Positions 28,866 through 37,758 are shown, counted from the first letter of the stretch. The stretch is DNA of 64,000 nucleotides from [Flexibacter] sp. ATCC 35208 (GCF_001975825.1 NZ_MTKN01000004.1:1-64000), one strand, 5' to 3'. The notes: generated from the letters alone by a model not told the origin. Numbers and translations are program-made.

Positions 28866-29204
28866 TCCTTCCCCATGCAATGAAAGCAGCAATGGTCGCA
28901 ACTACAATATTGAATCCTATCACACTGGCTTCGCCACGGGCAATGTGGAAAACGGAGGCACACACCATGAGCAATACAATTCCACTGGCGACATACGTAG
29001 CCAGAAAGGGGATGAGTAACCCTATACCACCCAGCAGGTCAATGACACCCATAAAACGCAGAAAACCTGGCGCTACCTGTCCCGTCCATGGGTATATGCC
29101 GCCTGTTGGTCAATAGGCATAAACAATTTCATGTAGCCGGAATAAATAAACAGTGCACTCACTAAGATCTGAAAGATCCAAAGGATGGGATTCAATACTT
29201 TCAT
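28852..29204 (-). pseudogene. DoxX-family membrane protein, frameshifted
   Basis: Reading leftwards from ATG at 29204, the frame gives KVLNPILWIFQILVSALFIY and SGYMKLFMPIDQQAAY, the usual first TM and loop of DoxX-like proteins. It then meets a TAG near 29078. A different frame starting just before continues with IYPWTGQVAPGFLRFMGVID and LLGGIGLLIPFLATYVASG, the rest of the family, to a stop at 28852. A single-base deletion (or 2-base gain) around 29085-29100 explains both. The gene is therefore broken, or the sequence has an indel error there. DoxX proteins are small 4-TM membrane proteins linked to redox or thiol stress. Confidence 0.82.
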
Positions 29205-29263
29205 TATTGCTTATGTTTAGTGAGGCAAACTTAAGCAGGTAAACTACCCAAAAAAATTGAGTT

Positions 29264-29277
29264 ACTTACAGGTAAGT
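29264..29277. promoter_or_regulatory. Inverted repeat upstream of DoxX remnant
   Basis: ACTTAC-AG-GTAAGT is a 6+6 inverted repeat about 60 bp upstream of the DoxX start. Such sites occur upstream of Bacteroidota genes controlled by HxlR/MarR-type redox regulators, which often govern DoxX. That link is an inference; no regulator gene is present here. Confidence 0.35.
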
Positions 29278-29282
29278 GTAGA

Positions 29283-29675
29283 TTATCCGAGGGCTTTTTC
29301 CAATACGCCTTCCAATTGCTTGACGAGTTCTCCGAAGCTGGAAGGTTTGGTCATAAAGTGGGCAGCACCCAGCGCAGCAGTTTCAATACCGTCTTTTTCT
29401 CTCAAAGAAGTGGTAAAGATCACGACCGGTATTTTTTCCAGTTGTTCATTTCGCTTGATAATTTCCAGGAACTGTTTGCCATTCATCTTTGGCATGTTCA
29501 GGTCAAGGAAGATCAGTTGCACATCGTTTGAATTATCTTTCAGCAGTTCCAGTCCCTCTTCACCATCTGATGCAAAGTGACAAACTGCGGCGCTGTCTAC
29601 GATAGACATCGCTTCACCAAATAGTTCCTGATCATCTCTATCATCATCCACCAGTAAAATAACCTTGTTCGTCAT
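29283..29675 (-). CDS. Single-domain response regulator (receiver, CheY-like)
   Basis: 130 residues from ATG at 29675 (MTNKVILLVDDDRDDQELF). The frame extends upstream to 29747, but the extra 24 residues do not belong to the receiver fold. Acidic pocket VDDDRDD, phospho-acceptor in FLDLNMPKMNG (Asp about residue 61), the conserved Thr in VVIFTTS and Lys in HFMTKPSS are all present. No output domain follows, so it acts by protein contact, as in the Rcp1-type receivers common in Bacteroidota. No histidine kinase is adjacent, so it is an orphan here. Confidence 0.9.
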   Translation of the reverse strand: MTNKVILLVDDDRDDQELFGEAMSIVDSAAVCHFASDGEEGLELLKDNSNDVQLIFLDLNMPKMNGKQFLEIIKRNEQLEKIPVVIFTTSLREKDGIETAALGAAHFMTKPSSFGELVKQLEGVLEKALG

Positions 29676-30014
29676 GTGCGCAAAAGTACCAATTAAACAA
29701 TTATAATACCCAATTAAGATAGATAGTCGGAGGGATGTTGAAAACATGAATTTATTTATTAATAGACAATCATTAGTAAATCAGGGTTGTTTTAGGCTTT
29801 GCTGCGCAAAGATTCATCAACTTTCTATGAAAAAAGGTTTTAGCCCTCATTTTATTGTTATCAATTGAAAGCCAGATATTAAGAAACTTTTTCACTCCCT
29901 AACCCTTACCTGTATCGCGTTTTACTATTTTTATTATCGACATATTATTATTTTCTTTAAATAATTATTTATAATTTTAACCTACTAAAAGAAAAACCGG
30001 ATATCCCTATCCTA
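29676..30014. other. AT-rich divergent intergenic region
   Basis: 339 bp between the response regulator (minus) and the T9SS cargo gene (plus), rich in A/T runs from about 29920 to 29990. It includes a perfect short hairpin CTTTGC-TGC-GCAAAG at 29797-29811. No gene is seen; it presumably carries both promoters. Confidence 0.5.
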
Positions 30015-30974
30015 ATGGACCGCTTTTTAATACGAAAAACCATAGCTCAAGGGCTCATTATATCATGCTGTATACTTTCCTTTGTATTTGCTAATGCTAA
30101 CGCACAAGGCTTTGCTAAAACAAGTGCCTCGGGAGAAGTAACCAACGTCAATATAGTGTCTAACAATGAGAATACATCCTTTGCAAAACTGGGGGATGTA
30201 GTGACCCTATCTTTCATTGCCAGCAGTGACCTTGCTTCACCCCATGTCACCATTGCGGGGCACAATGTATCACCTACTGCCGTGTCATATCTGCAATATA
30301 CCGTTTCATGGACAATGACGGATACAGATACAGAAGGGGAGATATTATTCAACATTTCTTACATCAACAATGCCGGCGATACATTGAACGTCGTGAGCGA
30401 GACGACGGACAATAGCAAGGTATATTTTGATATGACCCGGCCTACATCCGGTTTATTATCAACAGCAGCTAATCCGGTATCTGCGCCGTTTAGTATAAGT
30501 ATAAGTTTCAGTGAGGCGATCAGCACTTTTGATGTGAATAAGATCATAACTGTCAATGCTACATTGTCTGACTTTGATCGTGTACGTAATAACCTCATTA
30601 CAGCAATTGTAACTCCGATACATGATGGTAGGTTGTCAGTTCAAATTCCTGATAGCACGGCCACAGACCAGGCAGGAAACCCCAATACGGCATCAGTAGT
30701 ACTCACCAGGACAGCTGTATCCACAGGTATGTTTGATAAGATCTATCCCAATCCGGCTAGCAGCAATCTCACAGTAAAATATTTGCCAGCAGTGAATGAA
30801 AAAGCAGTGATCACATTAATGAGTTACAACGGAGTTACCGTATTTGAAAAAGAAATGACACTGGATGGATTGACAGTAACTATTGATGTGAGCAATTTCC
30901 CTGCAGGTATGTACATGTTGTTTACAAAGTCAAAAGATTATAGTTTTTATACAAATGTAATGGTGGTTCATTAG
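30015..30974 (+). CDS. Secreted protein with Ig-like domain and T9SS type A sorting domain
   Basis: 319 residues. Signal peptide 1-31 (ending FANANAQ), then a beta-rich region about 40-140, a Big/cadherin-like Ig domain about 140-235 (SAPFSISISFSEAISTFDVN, DQAGNPNTASVVLT), and a C-terminal sorting domain about 245-319. The sorting domain has the diagnostic IYPNPASSNLTVKYLP, LMSYNGVTVFEKEM and FPAGMYMLF segments. It would be exported through the type IX secretion system and either anchored to the surface or released. No enzyme motif is visible. Monocistronic by spacing. Confidence 0.82.
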   Translation: MDRFLIRKTIAQGLIISCCILSFVFANANAQGFAKTSASGEVTNVNIVSNNENTSFAKLGDVVTLSFIASSDLASPHVTIAGHNVSPTAVSYLQYTVSWTMTDTDTEGEILFNISYINNAGDTLNVVSETTDNSKVYFDMTRPTSGLLSTAANPVSAPFSISISFSEAISTFDVNKIITVNATLSDFDRVRNNLITAIVTPIHDGRLSVQIPDSTATDQAGNPNTASVVLTRTAVSTGMFDKIYPNPASSNLTVKYLPAVNEKAVITLMSYNGVTVFEKEMTLDGLTVTIDVSNFPAGMYMLFTKSKDYSFYTNVMVVH

Positions 30975-31296
30975 TAAATACATTTTCCGCAATCCATTGC
31001 AATTTGCAGCTTGATAATAACCAAAATGACAGGCGCAAAATGACTGTTATTTTACATAGAAAATTTATCGCTAAATCCAAATAATTACCTACTTTTACTC
31101 TGTTATGTTAAACAGTTAGTAGACCCCACTTTATGAGAATCCGAACCGTAGGTCTGCTGCTTAACATAAGAACTCAAAATACCCGGTAGAATGTAATATG
31201 ACTACAACAGAATCTAGTATCAGCATTTAGTTAATTATTAGCCAAAGAGTCTCAATAGTAAATTTAATTCCCTTGGTATTGTTTCTTTTTTCTTTG

Positions 31297-31316
31297 CTGT
31301 TCTACATGTAGAACAG
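31297..31316. promoter_or_regulatory. 20-bp perfect palindrome, operator candidate
   Basis: CTGTTCTACATGTAGAACAG is a perfect 10+10 inverted repeat with no spacer. It lies about 190 bp upstream of the MauE-like start in a non-coding stretch, which fits a dimeric repressor or activator site. The regulator cannot be named from the window. Confidence 0.5.
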
Positions 31317-31341
31317 GTAAATATTATGTACTGATAAAATC

Positions 31342-31457
31342 GTGCCTGTCCAGATACCCGGGAGGGTATTGAATCGTGCCTCTATCGATACCCGAAAAGG
31401 TATTGCCCGTGACGATGCCATAGAAGTCATTTAATTTAATGATACCAGAGAAGGTAT
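31342..31457. repeat. Three related ATACC-(6 nt)-GGTAT hairpins in degenerate tandem repeats
   Basis: Hairpins at 31354-31369 (ATACCCGGGAGGGTAT), 31388-31403 (ATACCCGAAAAGGTAT) and 31442-31457 (ATACCAGAGAAGGTAT) share stem and size. The first two sit in a roughly 34-nt repeat that begins CGTGCCT. The region precedes the MauE-like gene by 50-150 bp, so it would lie in a leader RNA or promoter. Confidence 0.55.
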
Positions 31458-31504
31458 GCCCAAGAAAAGTATGTCCACCATATACTCATGAAATGTTATG
31501 AAAA

Positions 31505-31936
31505 ATGAAGAAGCTGCTTATTGAAATCATTGCGTCATTACTCGTCATATTGTTTTTGTACACCGGATTAAACAAGCTAATAGAGCATGCCACTTTCAGG
31601 CACCAGCTGAGTATTTCACCCTGGTCGCTGCTCGCAGCCTGGTCTGGTGTTGTGTCCTGGGCACTGCCAATAGGAGAAGTATTGCTCGCAGCAATGTTAC
31701 TGATCACTGCATTTCGCATGACGGCTTTCATTGCAAGCGCCATCCTCTTTGCCGGATTCCTGGTATACCTGGGTATTCTGCTGAGTAGTGGTGCAAACTT
31801 ACCCTGTACCTGCGGGGGAATCATCAGCAGTATGAGCTGGAATGCACATGTGTGGTTTGATGCCGCATTTTTATTATTGTGCATTGCCGGCATTTACCTG
31901 TTGAATAATACATATCGGATATTAAATCAGCATTAA
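31505..31936 (+). CDS. MauE/DoxX-like redox-associated membrane protein
   Basis: 143 residues, four predicted TM segments (about 5-25, 46-68, 72-95, 115-135). The loop LPCTCGGIISSMSWNAH between TM3 and TM4 carries a C-x-C motif typical of Bacteroidota MauE-like proteins. MauE relatives are thought to help thiol/disulphide chemistry of exported partners. The gene is followed after 91 bp by a small exported peptide with two Cys, a frequent pairing, which supports a role in maturation or export of that peptide. Function otherwise unproven. Confidence 0.8.
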   Translation: MKKLLIEIIASLLVILFLYTGLNKLIEHATFRHQLSISPWSLLAAWSGVVSWALPIGEVLLAAMLLITAFRMTAFIASAILFAGFLVYLGILLSSGANLPCTCGGIISSMSWNAHVWFDAAFLLLCIAGIYLLNNTYRILNQH

Positions 31937-32027
31937 TACTAACAGCACAACGAATGTATCTGAAGCGCAACAACTAATTAAATCACATACGCCAAACTTT
32001 AACATCGTAAATTAAGAAACCAAAGCA

Positions 32028-32276
32028 ATGAAACACATCCGTCTTACTGCACTAGCGGCAGTATTAACCATTGTAACCATTAGTGCCACGCAGGCTGCTA
32101 AATCTTTCCGGTCTCTCGTCTATTGGTATGACCCGTACACGTATGAATATCTGGGATCGACTTTCGATAAAGATAATCCGCCAACGGGTTGTAAAGGAAA
32201 CGGAGCCCTGTGTGCCTACGGCTATTCATCTCCCAATCCTACTACAGCATCCATAGCCCGTGCCTTCAAAGAGTGA
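32028..32276 (+). CDS. Small exported two-cysteine protein, DUF6520-like
   Basis: 82 residues. Signal peptide about 1-23 (MKHIRLTALAAVLTIVTISA-TQA), then a short mature part with aromatic residues (YWYDPYTYEYLG) and a Cys pair in GCKGNGALCAYGY. Size, signal and Cys spacing recall the DUF6520 family of Bacteroidota, often found next to MauE-like genes. Probable substrate or partner of the MauE-like protein upstream. A terminator-like hairpin follows 34 bp after the stop. Confidence 0.68.
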   Translation: MKHIRLTALAAVLTIVTISATQAAKSFRSLVYWYDPYTYEYLGSTFDKDNPPTGCKGNGALCAYGYSSPNPTTASIARAFKE

Positions 32277-32310
32277 CGACAAGCCTGATCCAGGCTGCCT
32301 CGCCTACAAC

Positions 32311-32341
32311 AAAACGTTGCTGCCCCCGGTAGCAACGTTTT
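32311..32341. terminator. Bidirectional terminator-like hairpin
   Basis: AAAACGTTGCT (32311-32321) pairs perfectly with AGCAACGTTTT (32331-32341) around a GC-rich 9-nt loop. The A and T ends allow it to work for the plus-strand DUF6520-like gene and for the minus-strand small ORF at 32369-32503. Confidence 0.7.
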
Positions 32342-32368
32342 GTGCTTCTGGGAGAAGCGATTTCTGCA

Positions 32369-32503
32369 CTAATCATTTCCGGCAACGATTGCGTAAATAA
32401 AATTTCCCCGATCTATTCTTTTGCTTAAAACTTTGTGTAGCTTGGCACCTATTAGTGTCAGTAAGACACCGAAGACGACAACTGCAGTTTGTGTAATTTC
32501 CAT
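32369..32503 (-). CDS. Possible 44-aa single-pass membrane peptide
   Basis: A short minus-strand frame from ATG at 32503 to TAG at 32369 reads MEITQTAVVVFGVLLTLIGA then KLHKVLSKRIDRG and ends AIVAGND. One hydrophobic segment (about 6-22) is followed by a basic cytoplasm-facing stretch, a layout seen in real small membrane proteins. It ends 28 bp from a hairpin that would terminate its transcript. No homologue is recognised and the start has no clear ribosome site, so it is a tentative gene. Confidence 0.4.
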   Translation of the reverse strand: MEITQTAVVVFGVLLTLIGAKLHKVLSKRIDRGNFIYAIVAGND

Positions 32504-32815
32504 GATTATGAGTGGCGTTTTTTTTACTGTAGACTGGCCCATAAACCAATAGCAGACCGCGCCCTGCTATCCAATTTGAAAAATTGTATAAAATTCCATC
32601 AGGTATGAAAAAGTATGAATATCACCACCTAAGGGTAAGGTTCTCATTGTTGAATTTTACTACTACAAAATCGTAGTATCACGAAAACCTTACTGGATTA
32701 AAGTTCTCACACAGGGATAAAAACCGGGGACTCTCCCATTGAAATTGTGGGCCGTATGCCTGCTATAGACATACCACCATGCGCTGACTATCCCTCATTG
32801 TATATGCCTTAAATA
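32504..32815. other. Upstream region of the pectin locus
   Basis: 312 bp without a gene. It contains an inverted repeat TACTAC-(6 nt)-GTAGTA at 32661-32678, about 140 bp before the SusC start, a candidate operator or hairpin for the whole 32.8-64 kb locus. No confident -33/-7 promoter pair was identified. Confidence 0.45.
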
Positions 32816-35800
32816 ATGCGGGCAATGTTTAAAAATCTACCATGTATCCTGATAAGGATAACAGGATTGCTATTTCTATGTTCCACGGCCTTTGCACAGC
32901 AGCCAACCACACCTGCTACGCCGGCAAAAGAAATTATCTTAAAAGGGAAGATCTATGACGCAGATGAAAGATCAGGACTCCCGGGAGTAACGGTTCGCGT
33001 AAAAGTAGGTAATAAAGGAACCACTACTGCTCCCGATGGTTCTTACACTTTGAAAGTCCACGAAAACTCTACCATCATTATTTCCCTCATCGGTTATGTT
33101 CCCCAGGAAATCGCTGTCAACAAACAGGAATCGATCGATGCTTTTCTCGGAAAAGACGTGAAGTCCCTGAATGAAACTGTCATCATTGGTTATGGTACGC
33201 AAAAACGTGCGAACGTACTGGGCTCAGTGGCAGTCGTAAATACTGCCGAAGTAGAAGACCTGCCAGTAGCCAACCTGGCTACTGCCCTGCAAAACAGGGT
33301 GCCCGGTGTATCTATCAGCCAATCATCCGGCCGCCCCGGTTCTACAACTAGCCTCACCATCCGAAACCCTGTCACCTGGGCTGCTACCGGCGCTTCTACA
33401 GATCCGCTTTATGTAATTGACGGTTTCCAGATGACGAAGGCCGACTTTGACAACCTGGATGCAACTATGGTGGAAAGTATTTCCTTCCTCAAAGATGCTG
33501 CCGCCTCTATCTACGGCGCCAGAGGAGCAAACGGTGTGGTACTGGTGAAAACGAGGATGGGTAAACCCGGCAAACCACGTATCAGCTATGCTGGTTCCTA
33601 TGGCTTGTCTAATGCGACTTACATCCCTGAAATGCTCTCCGGATTTGATCAGGCAACCATGCTCAATAACAAGTATACCAGTCTCAAAGATGCCAACACT
33701 GCAAAATATTATACCGACGATGAACTGACTTATCTCAGATCCCATAACTACAACTGGATCGATGATGTCTGGAAAAAATCACATCTTACCCGCCATACCA
33801 TCAATGTAAGCGGTGGTAGCGAAAGAGTGACTTTCTTCACCGGTGCTAACTACTATAAAGAAGACGGAAACGTAGGTGATCTGTATAGCAACAAATTTGG
33901 CGTGCGCCTGGGTATCAATGCCAAAATCGTCGATAACCTGACCGCTACTGTATCCTTTGCTACAGATAACTCCATCGTGAACAGGCCAACACCTAAAACC
34001 GTTCAATCAGGTCTTACCGAGCAGTCAGACCAGATGAATGCTACCGTGAGTGCGCTGCTGCTCACACCCGGATGGGTGCCTATGTACATCGATGGTAAAC
34101 CTGTTTATTCCTCAGTGCCCGGCTGGAGCCCTTCAGAACTAGTGAAATCGGGTAGTTATGCCAAAACAAAATCACAGGGCCAGACTATCAACGCTGCCCT
34201 GGATTATAAACTGCCGGCCATCAAGGGGTTGTCTTTCCGCGTACAATATGGCCGCAATTCCCGTACTGATTTCGGCAAGGAATACTATGTACCTTACTAC
34301 CTCTACAATTTTATCAGGGAAGGCGTGCATGTGACCACACAGAACGTGATCTTTACCAATCAAACTACCACTACCAACCCAACTACATTTATCAAGAATG
34401 GTAACGTGATGCTGGAGAATTACGGTGGTTCCAGCAACTATCAGCTGGATGAAATGATCACCTACGCCCGCACTTTTGGTAAGCACGACATCAACCTGCT
34501 ACTCGTAGCTGAACAGGCGGAATCACAAAGTGACGCTTTCAATACCCGTCGTGAAACGGTGGTGATCCCTGGTATCGATGAACTGTTTGCCTTTAGTCAG
34601 GATAAATCTTTATATGACAACGGTGGCTCCGCAGGCGAAACGGGTCGTGTGAGTTACCTGGGCCGTCTGAACTATGGCTTCTCTGAAAAATACCTGCTGG
34701 AAGCTACTTTCCGCACAGATGCTTCTCCTAACTTCCCTAAAGACTCCCGCTGGGGCTATTTCCCATCAGTAGCAATTGGTTGGAGAATTTCTCAGGAAAA
34801 ATGGTTCCATCGCAGCATGAAATTTATCGATGACCTGAAGATCCGCTTCCAGGTGGGGCTGACCGGTAACGATGCCGTGAAGAACTATCAGTACAAGGAA
34901 AGATATACCCAGACGACAGGTATGCTCTTCGGTAGCACTTACACCAGTGGTTTGAGTAACAACGATGTGCCCAATGAACACATTACCTGGGAAAAAGCCC
35001 TCTACAAAAACCTTGGCTTTGATGGTACCTTCTTCAACTCTAAATTCAACTTTGCAATAGACATGTGGCACCGTTACAACTACGATATGTTGCAACAGCC
35101 TACCAGCACAGTGCCGACGACCTTTGGTACTGCCATTGCAGACCAGAACTATGGCAGACTAAAATCATGGGGTGTTGAAGCGTCCATCGGCTATAATGGT
35201 ACCATCAATAAAGATTTCAAATACTTTGCTTCCATGAACTTCGGGTGGAGCGACAATAAAGTTATCCGCAAATACTATGGCGCAGGTGATACTGCATGGA
35301 AGAACCCTATTGGCCGCAGAACTGATAATGGGATGGAAGGGTATAAATCAACTGGTATTGTACGTACGACCAAGGATGCGGAAAACTTCCTGGCTGCACA
35401 CCGCGGATGGACCATCGATGGTAACCCGCTCATTGCAGGATACATGAACTACGAAGACATCAACGGTGATGGGAAGATAGATGCAAACGATAAAACCCGT
35501 ATTGCCCCCAGAAGCAGCAGCATATTTGGGGTAGGCTTTAATCTCGGTGCCGGTTGGAGAGACCTGAAGCTGAGTTTCAACATCAGTCTGCAGGTAGGTG
35601 GCTACGAAGCATATGATAAGACGGCGAGAACACCACCTACAGAAAACGCCCGCGCACTCGGTATCTGGAAACACTCATGGTCACCCACCAATACAAATGC
35701 AAAGTACCCTCTCATGAACTCACCGCTCATCAGCGAAGTATCTGACTTCTGGATACGTAGCGCTACTGCCATGCGTGTGAACAATGCACAGCTGTCTTAC

Positions 35801-35977
35801 AGTTTGCCAAAAGAACTGTCAGCAAAATGGAAAATTCCTGAACTGCGCATGTTTGTAACGGGTACTAACCTGTGGGTGCTGATCAATCATCAGCCTTACA
35901 AGGATCCGGCTACCAATCTGGCGATTGACTACCCGGCATTGCGTACCTACACATTTGGCCTGAACCTGAGTTTGTAA
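32816..35977 (+). CDS. SusC-like TonB-dependent receptor (pectin locus, first pair)
   Basis: 1053 residues. The annotated ATG at 32816 gives MRAMFKNLPCILIRITGLLF; a second ATG at 32825 (MFKN) is equally plausible. Signal peptide to about residue 28 (STAFAQ), CarboxypepD_reg-like domain about 40-118 (ILKGKIYDADERSGLPGVTV), TonB-box-like ETVIIGYGTQKR, plug with PLYVIDGFQMTK and SISFLKDAAASIYGARGANG, and barrel ending YTFGLNLSL. It imports oligosaccharides released by the downstream lyases and glycosidases. SusD follows after 11 bp. Confidence 0.94.
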   Translation: MRAMFKNLPCILIRITGLLFLCSTAFAQQPTTPATPAKEIILKGKIYDADERSGLPGVTVRVKVGNKGTTTAPDGSYTLKVHENSTIIISLIGYVPQEIAVNKQESIDAFLGKDVKSLNETVIIGYGTQKRANVLGSVAVVNTAEVEDLPVANLATALQNRVPGVSISQSSGRPGSTTSLTIRNPVTWAATGASTDPLYVIDGFQMTKADFDNLDATMVESISFLKDAAASIYGARGANGVVLVKTRMGKPGKPRISYAGSYGLSNATYIPEMLSGFDQATMLNNKYTSLKDANTAKYYTDDELTYLRSHNYNWIDDVWKKSHLTRHTINVSGGSERVTFFTGANYYKEDGNVGDLYSNKFGVRLGINAKIVDNLTATVSFATDNSIVNRPTPKTVQSGLTEQSDQMNATVSALLLTPGWVPMYIDGKPVYSSVPGWSPSELVKSGSYAKTKSQGQTINAALDYKLPAIKGLSFRVQYGRNSRTDFGKEYYVPYYLYNFIREGVHVTTQNVIFTNQTTTTNPTTFIKNGNVMLENYGGSSNYQLDEMITYARTFGKHDINLLLVAEQAESQSDAFNTRRETVVIPGIDELFAFSQDKSLYDNGGSAGETGRVSYLGRLNYGFSEKYLLEATFRTDASPNFPKDSRWGYFPSVAIGWRISQEKWFHRSMKFIDDLKIRFQVGLTGNDAVKNYQYKERYTQTTGMLFGSTYTSGLSNNDVPNEHITWEKALYKNLGFDGTFFNSKFNFAIDMWHRYNYDMLQQPTSTVPTTFGTAIADQNYGRLKSWGVEASIGYNGTINKDFKYFASMNFGWSDNKVIRKYYGAGDTAWKNPIGRRTDNGMEGYKSTGIVRTTKDAENFLAAHRGWTIDGNPLIAGYMNYEDINGDGKIDANDKTRIAPRSSSIFGVGFNLGAGWRDLKLSFNISLQVGGYEAYDKTARTPPTENARALGIWKHSWSPTNTNAKYPLMNSPLISEVSDFWIRSATAMRVNNAQLSYSLPKELSAKWKIPELRMFVTGTNLWVLINHQPYKDPATNLAIDYPALRTYTFGLNLSL

Positions 35978-35988
35978 AATTAACAACT

Positions 35989-37758
35989 ATGCAAAGTAAG
36001 ATCATCTATATATACATCTTCCTGCTGCTGGGGCTTTGCTCCTGTTCCAAGATACTGGATAAAACCGACCTCTCAGGTATTGATGAAACGGCCTGGAATA
36101 ATGAATCTACAGCTACGCTGTACCTGAACAGGCTCTATGACATCGCCATGCCTACATGGCCCAACCTGCAAGGGTCCGCTACTATACCTACAGCTATTCA
36201 CGATCTGGCAGACGACTATAATGGTGGTGATTCCAAGCTGTGGTATGGCACGCTGTCAGTTGACAATATCACTGACTTTTACGGTGGTAATGCGTCTAAC
36301 AATGCATGGGCATATATCCGCAAGATCAATATCCTGCTGACTGAAATAGATAAGGGTACCCTGGATATAGATACCAGAACCAAAATCAAGTCACAGGCAT
36401 ACTTTCTCCGTGGCTGGATTTACTTTCAGCTGGTGAAACTCTATGGTGGGGTACCTTATCTGAACCATCCACAGGACTGGATCACAGAAGATCTGTATGT
36501 AAAGAGAAATAAGACTTCTGAATGTATAGACTCCATCGCAAGAGATTTTGATATGGCAGCGGGTTGTCCTGCCAGCTGGGGTAGTGCTGACAGAGGTCGG
36601 ATTACCAGAGGTGCGGCATTAGGTATCAAGGGCCGTATGCTCATGTACTGGGCAAGTCCGCAGTTCAATCCAAACAGTGATCAGACCCGTTGGGAGCGTG
36701 CTTATCAGGCAAACAGAAATGCGTATGATACCCTGCTCATAGATGGTTATGCTTTATATTCGAGTTATGCAAACATCTGGCTGGATGAAGGCTCTGGCAA
36801 CAAAGAAGTAATCATGCTGCGTTCATTTGATGGCGCCAACAAAGCCAGTACATTTGACGATGCCGCCCGTCCTTACTCAGAGTCCAACGGGGGCGGTGGT
36901 TCGTACCAGCCTACCTGGGACATGGTAAAATCATATCCTACCAAAGATGGCAAGTCTATCGACGATGCAACATCCGGGTATGACTCCGTATATTTCTGGA
37001 AAAACCGCGATCCCCGCTTTGATGCAACCATCGCATACAATGGCTGTACCTGGCCACTGAGTAATAAAACCAACCGCAGACAATGGAACTACACAGGTAT
37101 GACTGATGATAAAAGTAAACCCTGTGTAACGGGTTTCTATTGCCGCAAGAATTGTAATACGGCTACCATAAAGGATAATACCAAACTGGGCAAAACGGAC
37201 TGGATAGAATTGCGACTGGGCGAAGTGATGCTGAACCTTGCAGAATGCGCCAATGCCACCGGTCGTACTCAGGAAGCCTACGATATGCTGATCGCGCTAC
37301 GCAAAAGAGCAGGTATCAATCCCGGGTCAGATAACATGTATGGTTTACAAACAGGTTTGTCACAGGATGCACAGCGCACGGTGATCCTGAATGAGCGCCG
37401 TATAGAACTGGCCTTCGAAGGCAAACGTTACGATGACATGCGCCGCAATAAACTCTTCGACAAACTAAATGGCACTACAAGAAAGGTACTCACGATTGCC
37501 GTAAAAGCACCTTACACCGTAGCGATCCTTGAAAAAACAGACAGCGAAGGCATCATGCTGCGCGATAAGCTGGATATCAATGGCACTGACTATACCACTT
37601 ATTTTACAGCAACAGTGGGTAACCTGGATACTCAGCAGCCTATAAATTATCCTTCGAATTATTATTTTTACGGTATACCTACTTCAAATATACAACGGAA
37701 CCCATCGCTGGAACAGACACAAGGATGGAACAGCGGCACCTTTAATCCTTACGAATAA
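35989..37758 (+). CDS. SusD/RagB-family glycan-binding lipoprotein (pectin locus, first pair)
   Basis: 589 residues, longer than the other SusDs here. Lipoprotein signal IYIYIFLLLGLCSC-SK. Landmarks: ETAWNNESTATLYLNRLYD, KSQAYFLRGWIYFQLVKLYG and GVPYLNHPQDW in the TPR part, ERRIELAFEGKRYDDMRRNK in the C-terminal part, ending SGTFNPYE. Surface capture of pectin-derived oligosaccharides is inferred from the genes behind it; the pectate lyase gene begins 18 bp later. Confidence 0.92.
   Translation: MQSKIIYIYIFLLLGLCSCSKILDKTDLSGIDETAWNNESTATLYLNRLYDIAMPTWPNLQGSATIPTAIHDLADDYNGGDSKLWYGTLSVDNITDFYGGNASNNAWAYIRKINILLTEIDKGTLDIDTRTKIKSQAYFLRGWIYFQLVKLYGGVPYLNHPQDWITEDLYVKRNKTSECIDSIARDFDMAAGCPASWGSADRGRITRGAALGIKGRMLMYWASPQFNPNSDQTRWERAYQANRNAYDTLLIDGYALYSSYANIWLDEGSGNKEVIMLRSFDGANKASTFDDAARPYSESNGGGGSYQPTWDMVKSYPTKDGKSIDDATSGYDSVYFWKNRDPRFDATIAYNGCTWPLSNKTNRRQWNYTGMTDDKSKPCVTGFYCRKNCNTATIKDNTKLGKTDWIELRLGEVMLNLAECANATGRTQEAYDMLIALRKRAGINPGSDNMYGLQTGLSQDAQRTVILNERRIELAFEGKRYDDMRRNKLFDKLNGTTRKVLTIAVKAPYTVAILEKTDSEGIMLRDKLDINGTDYTTYFTATVGNLDTQQPINYPSNYYFYGIPTSNIQRNPSLEQTQGWNSGTFNPYE

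Larger units (their letters stand above)
30975..31504. other. Intergenic region with palindromes and hairpin repeats
   Basis: 530 bp without a supported gene. It holds the 20-bp perfect palindrome at 31297-31316 and three ATACC/GGTAT hairpins between 31354 and 31457, listed separately. It is probably the regulatory region of the MauE-like/DUF6520-like pair. Confidence 0.6.

Noticed and set aside
28664..28963. 99-codon minus-strand frame across the end of the DUF5007-like gene
   Set aside because: It overlaps both a solid plus-strand gene and the DoxX remnant in another frame, and shows no protein features.
29078..29100. Programmed frameshift in the DoxX gene
   Set aside because: No slippery heptamer or downstream pseudoknot is evident, and DoxX genes are not known to use recoding; a mutation or sequencing error is simpler.
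32661..32678. TACTAC-N6-GTAGTA as a BlaI/MecI-type operator
   Set aside because: The half-sites resemble that family but the spacing is wrong (6 nt rather than about 2), so only a generic inverted repeat is reported.
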